A DNA stretch of 64,000 nucleotides from Photobacterium phosphoreum (GCF_002954725.1 NZ_MSCQ01000002.1:1263358-1327357), one strand, 5' to 3'. Positions 5,705 to 14,528 are shown, counted from the stretch's first letter. Program-made: numbers and translations. Notes: a model not told the origin generated them from the sequence alone.

Positions 5705-8623
5705 ATGAGTAACGATGATAAAAAAGGCATTTCTCGCCGTTCTTTTTTAAGAAGTACAACAATGATAGCGGGTGGTGCAACGGCAGGTATGTTTATCCCT
5801 GGTGCCATTGATAAAGTCAGCGCACTTGATTTTATGAAACACTCAAATCAGCCTGCAGTGATCATTACTACCAAAGGACGGGCTTTGATCGCTAAAATGC
5901 AAGCCGAAAAAAAGATCTTGCTAATTGACTCAATGATTTTTGCTTACAAAGCTAACCGTGGTAAAGCACCAACAGAAAATGAACAATTACAACCGAATGA
6001 CATTGTCCATAATGCTAAAATCCAGCATCAAATTCGATTATCTGAAAATGAGATAGCACTTTCAACCACACTTGATAGTGATGTTGGTCCTTTTAAGTTT
6101 AATTGGAGCTGCTTATATTGTAGTGAATATGACACCATTATTGCGATCACTTATCCGCAGTTAACAACGAAAACTGTTGATGGCCCGGGTGTTAAAGGTA
6201 ATACGTTAATTCGCTCTTTTATTATAAATTATAATAATATAGCTGAAATTACTAATAGTACGGCTATGGCTACTAGCCCTAATCTTATGGCGCATCAACG
6301 GTTAAATAATGTTGAAAATTCAGCATTACAAGCCATTATTGATCAGCAAGGTCAAGATTGGTTTATTAAAAATGGTTTTATGGTGTTACCCGTTGAAGGT
6401 GTCTATAAAGTCATGGCGGGTGTGGCTTATATTTCCGGACATCGTATTGAATTAGAGCATAGCCGTGTTATTGATGTCGCTAATAAGCCTTTTTATATTT
6501 ATGTTGATGCATATAAAAATAGTAATGATACCGATGGGTTAGAGACTAAATTTAATATTATTGCCTCAACGAAAGATTTAAAAAATTATGTTAATACTGA
6601 TGGTGTACATCATTATTATTGTAAACTTTGTCAGGTCATGGCAGATGGTTCAGTCAGTGATTTACGGCCTCAAAATACCGTCGTTGATAAAGGTTGGGCA
6701 GAAGCACAAGATCATCAAGCGATAGAAAGCGTCTCTGGCCTTAAAATATATCCTATCAGTCGTAACTTAGCCGTCGGTGATATTATTCCATCAGGGTACA
6801 ACGGGTTACGTGTTAATAATAAAATTTATCGAGTGATCTGTCATGGTAGCGTAGATGAAATCGATACTAATGATACTTTTGTCATCGTTAATGAGAATAA
6901 ATATTTTCTACAGCCTTGTATTGAAGGTCAGAGTTTTTACTCTATTGATAACCTTGAGCATTATGCGCCATTATCGGATTGGGGCGATAAAATTAATTAT
7001 GCTGCAGAAATTTGCCGTAAAGGTGGCTTGATTTTATGGATCCCAAATAAAGTTTATCGTTTTAATAAGACCATAGTACTAAAAGATATTAACGTTCAAT
7101 GGGATGGCACGTTAGAGCTTTGTAGTAATGTCGTTGGTGTCGTTTTTAAATATAACGTTAATTTAACGGGTAATCCCTTTATTCTTCGTTCTCGTTCACT
7201 TGATCATTTTGATAAAGCAATGGTGATGTTAACGTCATCAACAGAAAAAGTTAACGGTAAATGGAAAACCAAAGGCTGTGTTGAAAACAAAATATCACAA
7301 TTAAATATTCTTAATGGCTGGATTGATTATGAAGAGTCCTCAAACGGAAAAGTATTGGATAGCAGTAAACTTACCGGGCGCGGATTAGTCTTATTAGCAG
7401 GTAGTTGGACCGCTGGTTTAACGACCCAACGCTCGCATGAATATGTATGGCGTAACTTTGTTTCTGATGTTTATGTTGATGGCTTTGAACAACCTTATGT
7501 ATTGGAAGCCGTGATTGATGATATTAATCCGAACCGCTGGGTTACTTGGGTTAATGGTAATAAGTTACACAATTTATGTGCGCGCCGCTTTAGTCAAGGG
7601 TTTGTGGTTAAATCACCATTATTACGACCGAATGGAAAAATTGGTGGTGAAGTGGCGGGGAATACCTGTGCCAGTCTTGATTTTCAATGGTCAAGTTATA
7701 CGACAGAGAGCTTTCTTGTTTGTGAGGGCCGAAATAATAAATTTGAATTAATGGGTTGGGATGCGCCTAAAACGGCAACCAATACCATTCAATTTTTACG
7801 TGGTAATAGTTTTCCAGCAGGTTATGGTGAAGCGGCTGGTAATATCGTTGAATTATATGGCGCGACGTTACTGCACTTAAATGGCAGTGATTTATCCCCC
7901 TTAGTGTATGAATCTAATCCGGGTTTAAACACTTTTATTGGTGAAGGTTTTCAGGCGCGTAATCTTATGCCTGAATCATCACCGCCAACTGTTGGTTCAA
8001 CATTAACCAATAGCTATATACCTAAATTAGATAATTTTTTAGCATTCATTAATGAGCGTCCAGGCTGCCATGTAAGGCTCTTTAAAAATGGGCATTTCCA
8101 ATCAAACGTTGATCTTGCGCCAATGTTTGATTTTAATCCTGAGTCTTCAGTACGATTAGCTGTCGAAAAAGGAGATCAATACCGAGTGGTGATCTCGTTA
8201 GAAAATGCGATAAACCATTTTAATATGGTCGGAAGCACACTTGGTTATAATAATTTATCTGCGGGGATGATTAATATTGATTTACATGATCGCCATAAGA
8301 AATCCGTTTATTCATCACAGCAGACATTAAAAACGGCCAATGTAACCGGATTTATTAATGCCACGAAGATTAAAACCATCGTGATCACTTATAGTGGTTT
8401 TGAAAAATCGGGTAAGTTGAATATCAGTGCGTTATATGGTCAGACGTATAATAGAAACTCTTCACAAGGGGTCATGACTGCAGATGGCGCATGTTGGATG
8501 CAAGATGATATAAAAATCAATAAAGCAGGTGCTGGGGTTGTTATTCGTGATGAGGTCAACGGTCAGCTCTACCGCATTGCTATCGCGAATGGCGAGCTAA
8601 AGCTAGAACCCGTAAAAAAATAA
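5705..8623 (+). CDS. Tail-collar fibre / beta-helix spike with a twin-arginine export signal
   Basis: Residues 1-40 are a textbook Tat signal: SRRSFLR at 10-16, a hydrophobic segment at 17-35, and a VSA cleavage site before Leu41. From about residue 50 the protein matches the N-terminal tail-collar fibre domain of P2/K139-type phages (TTKGRALIAKMQAE; FNWSCLY; GVKGNTLIRSFI), followed by a collar region to about 330 ending SDLRPQNTVVDKGW. After that comes a long beta-helix spike and a C-terminal receptor or trimerisation part (about 830-972). Phage tail fibres assemble in the cytoplasm and are not exported, so the Tat signal implies that a folded spike is sent to the periplasm or cell surface. 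Alternatives are a chance fusion in a decaying prophage or an unusual phage export strategy. The reading frame is intact over 972 codons, arguing against decay. Confidence 0.8.
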   Translation: MSNDDKKGISRRSFLRSTTMIAGGATAGMFIPGAIDKVSALDFMKHSNQPAVIITTKGRALIAKMQAEKKILLIDSMIFAYKANRGKAPTENEQLQPNDIVHNAKIQHQIRLSENEIALSTTLDSDVGPFKFNWSCLYCSEYDTIIAITYPQLTTKTVDGPGVKGNTLIRSFIINYNNIAEITNSTAMATSPNLMAHQRLNNVENSALQAIIDQQGQDWFIKNGFMVLPVEGVYKVMAGVAYISGHRIELEHSRVIDVANKPFYIYVDAYKNSNDTDGLETKFNIIASTKDLKNYVNTDGVHHYYCKLCQVMADGSVSDLRPQNTVVDKGWAEAQDHQAIESVSGLKIYPISRNLAVGDIIPSGYNGLRVNNKIYRVICHGSVDEIDTNDTFVIVNENKYFLQPCIEGQSFYSIDNLEHYAPLSDWGDKINYAAEICRKGGLILWIPNKVYRFNKTIVLKDINVQWDGTLELCSNVVGVVFKYNVNLTGNPFILRSRSLDHFDKAMVMLTSSTEKVNGKWKTKGCVENKISQLNILNGWIDYEESSNGKVLDSSKLTGRGLVLLAGSWTAGLTTQRSHEYVWRNFVSDVYVDGFEQPYVLEAVIDDINPNRWVTWVNGNKLHNLCARRFSQGFVVKSPLLRPNGKIGGEVAGNTCASLDFQWSSYTTESFLVCEGRNNKFELMGWDAPKTATNTIQFLRGNSFPAGYGEAAGNIVELYGATLLHLNGSDLSPLVYESNPGLNTFIGEGFQARNLMPESSPPTVGSTLTNSYIPKLDNFLAFINERPGCHVRLFKNGHFQSNVDLAPMFDFNPESSVRLAVEKGDQYRVVISLENAINHFNMVGSTLGYNNLSAGMINIDLHDRHKKSVYSSQQTLKTANVTGFINATKIKTIVITYSGFEKSGKLNISALYGQTYNRNSSQGVMTADGACWMQDDIKINKAGAGVVIRDEVNGQLYRIAIANGELKLEPVKK

Positions 8624-8643
8624 TAATTTGTTATGCTATTTAT

Positions 8644-8668
8644 GCCGCTTTTTGAAGCGGCTTTTTTT
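8644..8668 (+). terminator. Terminator after the Tat-signal tail fibre
   Basis: Stem GCCGCTT / AAGCGGC with a 4-nt loop is followed by seven T residues, about 20 bp after the stop codon. Confidence 0.9.
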
Positions 8669-8850
8669 GATTGCCGTTTGTTAATCAATAAATAGTAATT
8701 AAAATGAAAAAATAAGCACTTATAGTGAATAATATAATATGCATCGAAAAGTATAATTAGTCTGTAAAAATGTTTTTACATAATAGTGGTTATGTTAATT
8801 AAGAATAAGATTATTCTTATCGGCTATTTAATGATGATAAATATAATGAT

Positions 8851-9129
8851 ATGAAAAAAAGAACACCCTCAGTAACGACTAAATTATCACACCTTTCTAA
8901 AACACTTTTGATAGTTAATAGTATTTTCCTTATCTCTGACTTTAGCCTGTTTGTCTTATATGGCAGCATATTGGCATTATTATGTAGCTGGTTAATGTTG
9001 GCAAATATTGTCTCAATTCGATATAAAATTAATATACTCTATAAAGGTCATATTGTTATAGGCTACTTGCGTTGTGCTTTTATTCCTTTCTCTGTGATAC
9101 GAGATGCTAAGCGTTTTTATCAATACTAG
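8851..9129 (+). CDS. Small hydrophobic membrane protein, unknown function
   Basis: The 92-aa frame has a basic N-terminus and two adjoining hydrophobic segments (about 18-40 and 42-58), then a less hydrophobic C-terminal half with basic residues. No family is recognised. There is no clear ribosome-binding site before the ATG, and the stop codon TAG is formed by the first copy of a heptanucleotide repeat, so the C-terminus may differ between strains. It could be a real small membrane protein or a chance frame in an AT-rich region. Confidence 0.45.
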   Translation: MKKRTPSVTTKLSHLSKTLLIVNSIFLISDFSLFVLYGSILALLCSWLMLANIVSIRYKINILYKGHIVIGYLRCAFIPFSVIRDAKRFYQY

Positions 9130-9185
9130 GTGCTAGGTGCTAGGTGCTAGGTGCTAGGTGCTAGGTACTAGGTACTAGGTGCTAG
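9126..9185. repeat. Heptanucleotide tandem repeat (CTAGGTG/CTAGGTA)
   Basis: Eight complete 7-bp units (six CTAGGTG and two CTAGGTA) are followed by a partial CTAG. The array begins inside the stop codon region of the preceding small gene and lies about 200 bp before the metalloprotease gene. Perfect short tandem arrays like this are prone to slipped-strand copy-number change. Confidence 0.95.
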
Positions 9186-9391
9186 AGTGGTAGCCTTATC
9201 AATAGCGACCAATATTGATGTTAAATATGTTGATAGTGAATTATTTTGCTTATAGTGAATATCCAAATGTGATATTGAGTCCAATAACTGTGTTATCTGC
9301 TTAGTTATTATATAAAAAACAACAACCCATGCTGGCGTTAAATTGCTTTCATATGTATATTTATTATGGTTATCATAATTAAGGCTTATAT

Positions 9392-12300
9392 ATGAATATT
9401 AAATGTATTGCTGTGGCTGTGAGTGCATTGTTATGTGGCTATTCTACGGTAAGTTTTGCGATGTCGAGTACACAAACTGAAAGTGTGCAGCAACTTGAGC
9501 AAATGAAATCGAAAGTATTACAACGTATTGTTGAAACGCAAAAACTTATTGAAGATCCTACCAATATTGAGATCCGAGACGGACAACGCTTTCTTAAATA
9601 TAACGGTTACTTATACGCAATAGCATCCAACAACTTACCTTCTTTTATGCCTTTTGTTGATGGTTTTGATTATGCAGATCGTTCCGCTGAGGCAATGTTT
9701 GATTTTATTCAAGCGCCATGGAAATTAGTTAACCAAATGGATGGTGTTTATATTTATAACGATCAATTTGGTTACACGTATTTAGAACAATGGGATAAAG
9801 ATAAGCAATGTAATGTGCAATATCTTGTTGGTGATAAAGATCTTGTCAGTACCGCGACTAAAGACTGTTTGCCTTACAATGCCGATTTAATTGATGCATA
9901 TGGTTTTATTGATGAGCAACCTATTGTTAATCATCTTAGTGGTGATTTAGCCGCCCAAATACGTTTTATTCAAAACCAAACAGCTGAGCCATTTGGTAAT
10001 GATGAAAAAGAGCAACAACGGATTGTTTCTCAACGTGAAGCCTTATTAGTATTAACGCCAATGCTTGACCATGAGCCAAAAAGTATTGAGTTAAAGATTT
10101 ATAAAGATGGGGTGCTACTTGAAACCCGTCAAATGACCAACCCTCTGCAAATATTAGACTCAGATCGCACCAAGCAAGATGATCGTAAAGATGTTGTTTA
10201 TTCGAAACGATCATTTACGACAATATTACCCTGGAACTGGGTTGAGCAAGGGTTAAGTTTACAGTTTGCAACCTATAGTGGTCTAAGTGGTGACTTAAGC
10301 GCTGATCGTATTGATTTTGCGGTGCCTGCTCATCTTGATATTCCGATGATCCGTATTGGGATGTTAACGGAGCCGCCTGCGGCTAAGCCATTGGAATTAC
10401 AAACTGCGCATTATGGTTCAGAATTATTTCAACGGTTCCCATTAGCTTCGATGACCATCAGTCATTATTTACCGATTAAATTAGATAAAGTTGTGATGTC
10501 TAATGGCGATATAAAAACCCAATATAGTGATTATGCTTCACCGGGTATTCACAGTGGTGATATGCGTGAGGATATTACCAAGTCACTGATTCAGATGGGT
10601 ATTGCAAATGCTAATTATGGCGTCGCCAGCTCAGGAGCAAGTCAATGGCAAGCTGATAATTACCCAGCGATAATGATGGGTCATTCTATTGGCCGTTATA
10701 AAAATGATAAAGGTGAAATCGGCAATTATACCCATGGTTTATCGGGTGGTAATGGCATGGTATTACTTGCTGATACGACCGGTAATGAAGTGACACATGA
10801 AATTGGTCACGCACTTAGTATGGGCCATTATCCTGGTGGTTATGCAAATGCAACCCATGGTGCTACAACAGGCTGGGGTTACGATGCGTATCGTGGCTAT
10901 ATGGCTGATAACCTTAACTGGTGGTCAAATGTTAATGGTGAATATGGCTATGGCGATATCATGGTTACACCATATAAAACATATTATGGTTATGGCACCG
11001 ATCCAATGGGTGGCGGTGGTTTTGATTCATCGACATCAAACTATCCATTATTTACCGGTTATTCATCAAAACGCATTCAACACTATTTAGAGAGTAAAGA
11101 TTATCTTGATATGAATGTGGCGAGTGGTTATAGCCATTGGAATGCAGTTGATCAGCAACTTGAACCTGTTACAACGACGACCAAGCTAAAACCTGTTCAG
11201 CAAGGTGTTGATGTAATGACTGTAGTAGGCTTTTATGATCCACAGCTGACCAATACCAGTTATATTTATCCTGCACTATATGGTAGCTCAGGCAATGTTT
11301 ATGATTTGCCCCAACCTGTTGCGGGTCAATGTTGGGCAACAGTCACTTATGGTGATAATTCAGAGCAGATTATTGGTCTTGAAGGTAGCCGTAAAAATAA
11401 CGGCGCAAGCAATAAATTGCATTTCAATTTGGCGCGCGATCGTGCTCCGCAAACAGTGGTTGTTGAATGTCCTCAAATTAGCCTTGAAACGATTGTACGT
11501 GATGAGTTATTAGCTCACTACGGCCAAGATCGTTTTTATGCGTGGGGAGAGAATAATCGTTGGGGTGAAATCGGTGATGTCTTTGAATATCATCGTAATG
11601 GCCGGGTTGAGCTCTTTGAATTAAAAAAACAACATTATTGGTATTTCCCAGGTGCTGGTGAATCAAATAGTGAATGGGCGTTTGTTGGCTATCTTGATCA
11701 ATTTATTACTGATAAACAACCAGACGTAAACTTTGATGAATTAGGTCGTGTCACTGTTGATACGCGTACGTTTGCGACTAATACTGAATACCCTGCGAAA
11801 GCGGTAACGATTGGTAAAGGTCAGGGATACGATTTAGCAATTGAATCTCAACCAACATTTGCTGAACAAAGTGATCTTGTTCAACTTGATTTTGAAACCA
11901 TTAACTTATTTGATCAATGGGTAGCTGATCGTTATGGCAATGGTGAGCTTAATAATGGCGTAACGCATAAACGTAAGCGTGCAGGTGCGGTTTATGTTCA
12001 TTTAAATACTGAGCTGAACACCCGTGATTATTTCTTAATGAAAACAGTCACAGCGGGTGCATTTCCAACCGAACATCACAGTAATAATGATTGGAAATAC
12101 TTAGGTTCGGCTGAATCTTATGTCAATTTTGATTTCAATCCACTTAAATTGAACCGTCAAAATCTATCAAATGTTGAACGTTTAAAAAATTATTTTGAGC
12201 AAGCGTCATTATTGACGTGGGATCAACGGACGACAACGACGTGGGATACATCAAGCAGTGCAGTGTTCATCAATCCTACGGACGACGGAATCAATGAATA

Positions 12301-12649
12301 CTTTATTCAGAGAACGCCAGCTCAAGGTGGTGAGTTCCCAATCAATAAAGTGTCAAATAGTGATTGGATATATTTAGCGGATGATAACTCGTTGAATCAA
12401 TTAGTGCTTGAAATGGGTACTAACCAAGCAGTATTTGAGCAATTAGTGCTTGATTGGTATAAACAAGATAATTTCGGTAACTGGGGCGACAATGGCCAAA
12501 AGGGCAATGTTGGTGATATTTATACCTATCACTTCCATGATGGGAAAACCCATTATTACCGTTTAAAGACCACCAACTATGGTTACTTCCCTTGGCCGTC
12601 AGAGCAAGATCCAAGTAATGGTAACTGGCAATATATTAGTCATTATTAA
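9392..12649 (+). CDS. Secreted M66-family zinc metalloprotease (StcE/TagA-like)
   Basis: This 1085-aa protein has a Sec signal peptide (about residues 1-23, VSFA cleavage). The zinc site HEIGHALSMGH is at residues 469-479, the extended HExxHxxGxxH of metzincins, followed by YPGG as in StcE-type M66 enzymes that cut mucin-like glycoproteins. The N-terminal 200 residues resemble the TagA-related substrate-positioning region. The C-terminal third has four diverged 65-85-aa modules (about 700-770, 825-905, 930-1005, 1010-1085), each with a Trp/Tyr-rich core such as FGNWGDN and ending in a W-x-Y/F-x motif, probably sugar- or surface-binding. The lack of a lipobox suggests secretion through the type II system, as for StcE. 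It has its own promoter region and terminator. Confidence 0.88.
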   Translation: MNIKCIAVAVSALLCGYSTVSFAMSSTQTESVQQLEQMKSKVLQRIVETQKLIEDPTNIEIRDGQRFLKYNGYLYAIASNNLPSFMPFVDGFDYADRSAEAMFDFIQAPWKLVNQMDGVYIYNDQFGYTYLEQWDKDKQCNVQYLVGDKDLVSTATKDCLPYNADLIDAYGFIDEQPIVNHLSGDLAAQIRFIQNQTAEPFGNDEKEQQRIVSQREALLVLTPMLDHEPKSIELKIYKDGVLLETRQMTNPLQILDSDRTKQDDRKDVVYSKRSFTTILPWNWVEQGLSLQFATYSGLSGDLSADRIDFAVPAHLDIPMIRIGMLTEPPAAKPLELQTAHYGSELFQRFPLASMTISHYLPIKLDKVVMSNGDIKTQYSDYASPGIHSGDMREDITKSLIQMGIANANYGVASSGASQWQADNYPAIMMGHSIGRYKNDKGEIGNYTHGLSGGNGMVLLADTTGNEVTHEIGHALSMGHYPGGYANATHGATTGWGYDAYRGYMADNLNWWSNVNGEYGYGDIMVTPYKTYYGYGTDPMGGGGFDSSTSNYPLFTGYSSKRIQHYLESKDYLDMNVASGYSHWNAVDQQLEPVTTTTKLKPVQQGVDVMTVVGFYDPQLTNTSYIYPALYGSSGNVYDLPQPVAGQCWATVTYGDNSEQIIGLEGSRKNNGASNKLHFNLARDRAPQTVVVECPQISLETIVRDELLAHYGQDRFYAWGENNRWGEIGDVFEYHRNGRVELFELKKQHYWYFPGAGESNSEWAFVGYLDQFITDKQPDVNFDELGRVTVDTRTFATNTEYPAKAVTIGKGQGYDLAIESQPTFAEQSDLVQLDFETINLFDQWVADRYGNGELNNGVTHKRKRAGAVYVHLNTELNTRDYFLMKTVTAGAFPTEHHSNNDWKYLGSAESYVNFDFNPLKLNRQNLSNVERLKNYFEQASLLTWDQRTTTTWDTSSSAVFINPTDDGINEYFIQRTPAQGGEFPINKVSNSDWIYLADDNSLNQLVLEMGTNQAVFEQLVLDWYKQDNFGNWGDNGQKGNVGDIYTYHFHDGKTHYYRLKTTNYGYFPWPSEQDPSNGNWQYISHY

Positions 12650-12677
12650 GCGTTATTAGTACTAATTAGTGACATTT

Positions 12678-12717
12678 AAAAAGCTGTATTTAACCTTGTG
12701 TTATTTACGGCTTTTTT
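12678..12717 (+). terminator. Terminator of the metalloprotease gene
   Basis: AAAAAGCTGTA pairs with TACGGCTTTTT (one G-U pair) across a 17-nt loop, with a T-run at the 3' side, about 30 bp after the stop. Confidence 0.7.
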
Positions 12718-12793
12718 ATTGATCGTGCAACAAGGTAGGCTCAAATGCTAAACTGAGGCTTATTCCATTGAGTGATTACAGAAAGGTAGTGTA

Positions 12794-13045
12794 ATGAATC
12801 CGATTATTGCGTTGTTGAAAGAGAATAATATTAGTGATGGGCAAATCAGTAGTATTTTCGAAATGTTAACTCAAAATCCTCTTGCAGCAATGGCAACCAT
12901 TAGCCAACTAGGTTTACCGCAAGATAAACTGCAAATGCTGATGGCACAAGTCATGCAAAATCCTGCGTTAATTAAAGAAGCGGTTGAAGAGCTAGGTTTA
13001 GACTTTTCAAAAGTAGAAGCAGCAAAAGAGCAACTGCAACAATAA
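12794..13045 (+). CDS. DUF2999 family small protein
   Basis: This 83-aa acidic helical protein begins MNPIIALLKENNISDGQI and contains FEMLTQNPLAAMATISQLGLP, which I recognise as the DUF2999 family found in Vibrionaceae and Shewanella. There is no signal peptide or membrane segment, so it is cytoplasmic. An AAAGG sits 8-9 nt before the ATG, and a strong terminator follows. The function is unknown; the helical, Gln/Leu-rich pattern resembles a small helical bundle. Confidence 0.8.
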   Translation: MNPIIALLKENNISDGQISSIFEMLTQNPLAAMATISQLGLPQDKLQMLMAQVMQNPALIKEAVEELGLDFSKVEAAKEQLQQ

Positions 13046-13067
13046 GTTTGCTGATAACTGAATATTT

Positions 13068-13112
13068 AAGGTCGCATACAGCCTATATACTAAGGCTGAG
13101 CGGCCTTTTTTT
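13068..13112 (+). terminator. Terminator after the DUF2999 gene
   Basis: The outer stem AAGGTCGC / GCGGCCTT and inner stem CAGCC / GGCTG form a long hairpin followed by a run of T residues. Confidence 0.85.
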
Positions 13113-13140
13113 GTGGGCGTGACAAATATCAATCGACGAC

Positions 13141-13814
13141 AAGGGAACCACTAAGCTGCCATATTCAACCATTGAACAATTGCGTTACGGTCGCGTGACT
13201 AGTCAAGCTTATTTCTTTGGTACGGGTATTGAAAAAACACCTGTGAATAAGGTCACGGTAACGACATTAGGGCTGGTGGGGGATGAGCAAGCGGAAACAT
13301 TTCATGGTGGTGTTGATCGCGCGGTGCTGCAATTTGATTGTGACTATTATGCTCAACTACAGCACACCTTTATACTTCCGCCCAGCGACTTGATGTGGCG
13401 CAACTACTAAATACCCATCAACGAGGCTCACATGTTTATAACTGTGGTAGCTCAAAATTCGTGCCGTTAGTGCGTGATAATGCCAGCCATTGGCATGACA
13501 ATAATGTTCATTTTGAAAACTTTAGCCCAGCTGAACATGCTTGTAATAGTGCATTTACTGCTATTGTCTCGCAAGCTGGAACTGAGGTTGAATTTAGCGT
13601 GAGTGCCAAACAATCATTGCTTGATGCCATAAGAGCACAGGGATTACGTCTTGATTCTGCTCGTGAAATAGGCACTTGCGGTCGCTGCAAGGTAACATAT
13701 AGCGGTGATGTTGATCATCGAGATTCAGTGTTATCAGCGCGAGAGCGACAAACCTATATGACCCCTTGTGTTTCACGTGCTAAAAGCGGGGTGTTGAAAC
13801 TTGAGTTAGCATAA
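13141..13814 (+). pseudogene. Decayed MOSC-domain / 2Fe-2S ferredoxin fusion gene
   Basis: The first frame, 13141-13410, encodes the front of a MOSC domain (LRYGRV, GLVGDEQAETFHGGVDRAVLQFD, YY) but has no ATG; codons upstream run to a stop at 13120, and only a TTG at 13180 could start it. The second, overlapping frame (13395-13814) encodes a short linker and a C-terminal plant-type ferredoxin domain. The catalytic core of the MOSC domain, including its usual conserved Cys, is missing between them. The ferredoxin ligand motif reads REIGTCGRC where C-x4-C-x2-C is expected, so the first cysteine is Arg; a later CVS remains. Missing start, internal deletion with frameshift and a lost ligand together indicate a pseudogene. 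Intact relatives are predicted molybdenum-sulphur-carrier or detoxification proteins. Confidence 0.75.
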
Positions 13815-13853
13815 AGCAATAGCACGAATAGCTATTTTGAATATCAACTGAGC

Positions 13854-14528
13854 CTACAACCAGATTAACTGCCGAATACCATTAACGTACTTCGAATGGC
13901 GTGAGGGGCGTAGCGGGCATGATCCAACCAAGTGAGATAATGCCTGTTCGTTGTCGGCATCGGTTTTTATTTCAAGTAATACATACTCGCCTAAGCTGGT
14001 GGCATGGTTAAAATTGGCGACATTAAAATAGCGCTGGTCATAACATTCCATATTGCGATCAAACGTTAGCCGTAATTTACCATCAGCAGAAATATAATAA
14101 TCGCGCAGATAACGAATGATCACTATGGGGCTTTGTTCGTTACCGATGGTGGCTTGAATATTAGCAGGAAGGGTAACAAAGTATTGTTGTAATACTCGCG
14201 ACCAGCAAGGGTTATCTGGTTGCCAATTAAGACTCACAGGATGCTGTATTTTCCAACCTTTACCCCCACGGCGGTATTTGTGTTCAAGTGTGGCATCGGT
14301 TGGGGTTGCAAGTTGATGGTACCAACGCAGACGTGTTTTTTTACGTGCGCTGATACCACTTAAGTTTTCTTGGTAACGATCTAAAAACGGATTATCCAGA
14401 TATAAGCTATTAATGTAGCGCGTCTCATAGTGGCGGCGAAACAATGATGGATGCAAGGTCAACCAATTCTCGACTTGTTGTAATCGATTTAATGGGATCG
14501 GTATTTTAACTTCAAAGCGTGAATTCAT
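13854..14528 (-). CDS. VTC-domain (polyphosphate polymerase-like) protein
   Basis: This 224-aa soluble protein matches the VTC tunnel-fold domain: RFEVKIP near the N-terminus, INSLYLDNP at 40-47, basic RKKTRLRWY at 62-70, EHKYRR at 82-87, RYLRDYY at 139-145, LRLTFDR at 152-158, LLEIKTD at 184-190 and SKYVNGIR at 212-219. In yeast Vtc4 such basic and acidic residues bind nucleotide, polyphosphate and metal, and they are largely conserved here. Its ATG overlaps the stop of the CotH-like gene (ATGA), so translation is coupled. Polyphosphate synthesis is possible, but bacterial VTC proteins beside CotH and DUF4956 genes have no proven role known to me. Confidence 0.85.
   Translation of the reverse strand: MNSRFEVKIPIPLNRLQQVENWLTLHPSLFRRHYETRYINSLYLDNPFLDRYQENLSGISARKKTRLRWYHQLATPTDATLEHKYRRGGKGWKIQHPVSLNWQPDNPCWSRVLQQYFVTLPANIQATIGNEQSPIVIIRYLRDYYISADGKLRLTFDRNMECYDQRYFNVANFNHATSLGEYVLLEIKTDADNEQALSHLVGSCPLRPSRHSKYVNGIRQLIWL

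Larger units (their letters stand above)
1..8668. mobile_element. P2/K139-like prophage remnant or phage satellite (left part cut by window edge)
   Basis: Five kinds of phage gene lie together: a CI-type repressor N-terminus, an Ogr/Delta zinc-finger late activator, a holin-lysozyme-spanin lysis cassette, a tail spike and a tail-collar fibre protein. In P2-like phages the lysis genes are followed by R, S, V, W, J and I before the tail fibre; here the outer spanin is followed directly by the spike, and no capsid, portal, terminase, sheath or baseplate gene is present in the window. Either the structural module was deleted, or this is a satellite or domesticated element. No integrase or clear att site was seen; the left border is outside the window and the right border is placed at the terminator after the second spike. 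Confidence 0.6.

Noticed and set aside
9126..9185. Short direct repeats as a CRISPR or att array
   Set aside because: The 7-bp units are contiguous without spacers; this is a simple microsatellite.
13180..13410. Intact MOSC-domain protein starting at TTG
   Set aside because: The frame stops before the MOSC core and the remainder continues in another frame, so it is treated as part of a pseudogene.
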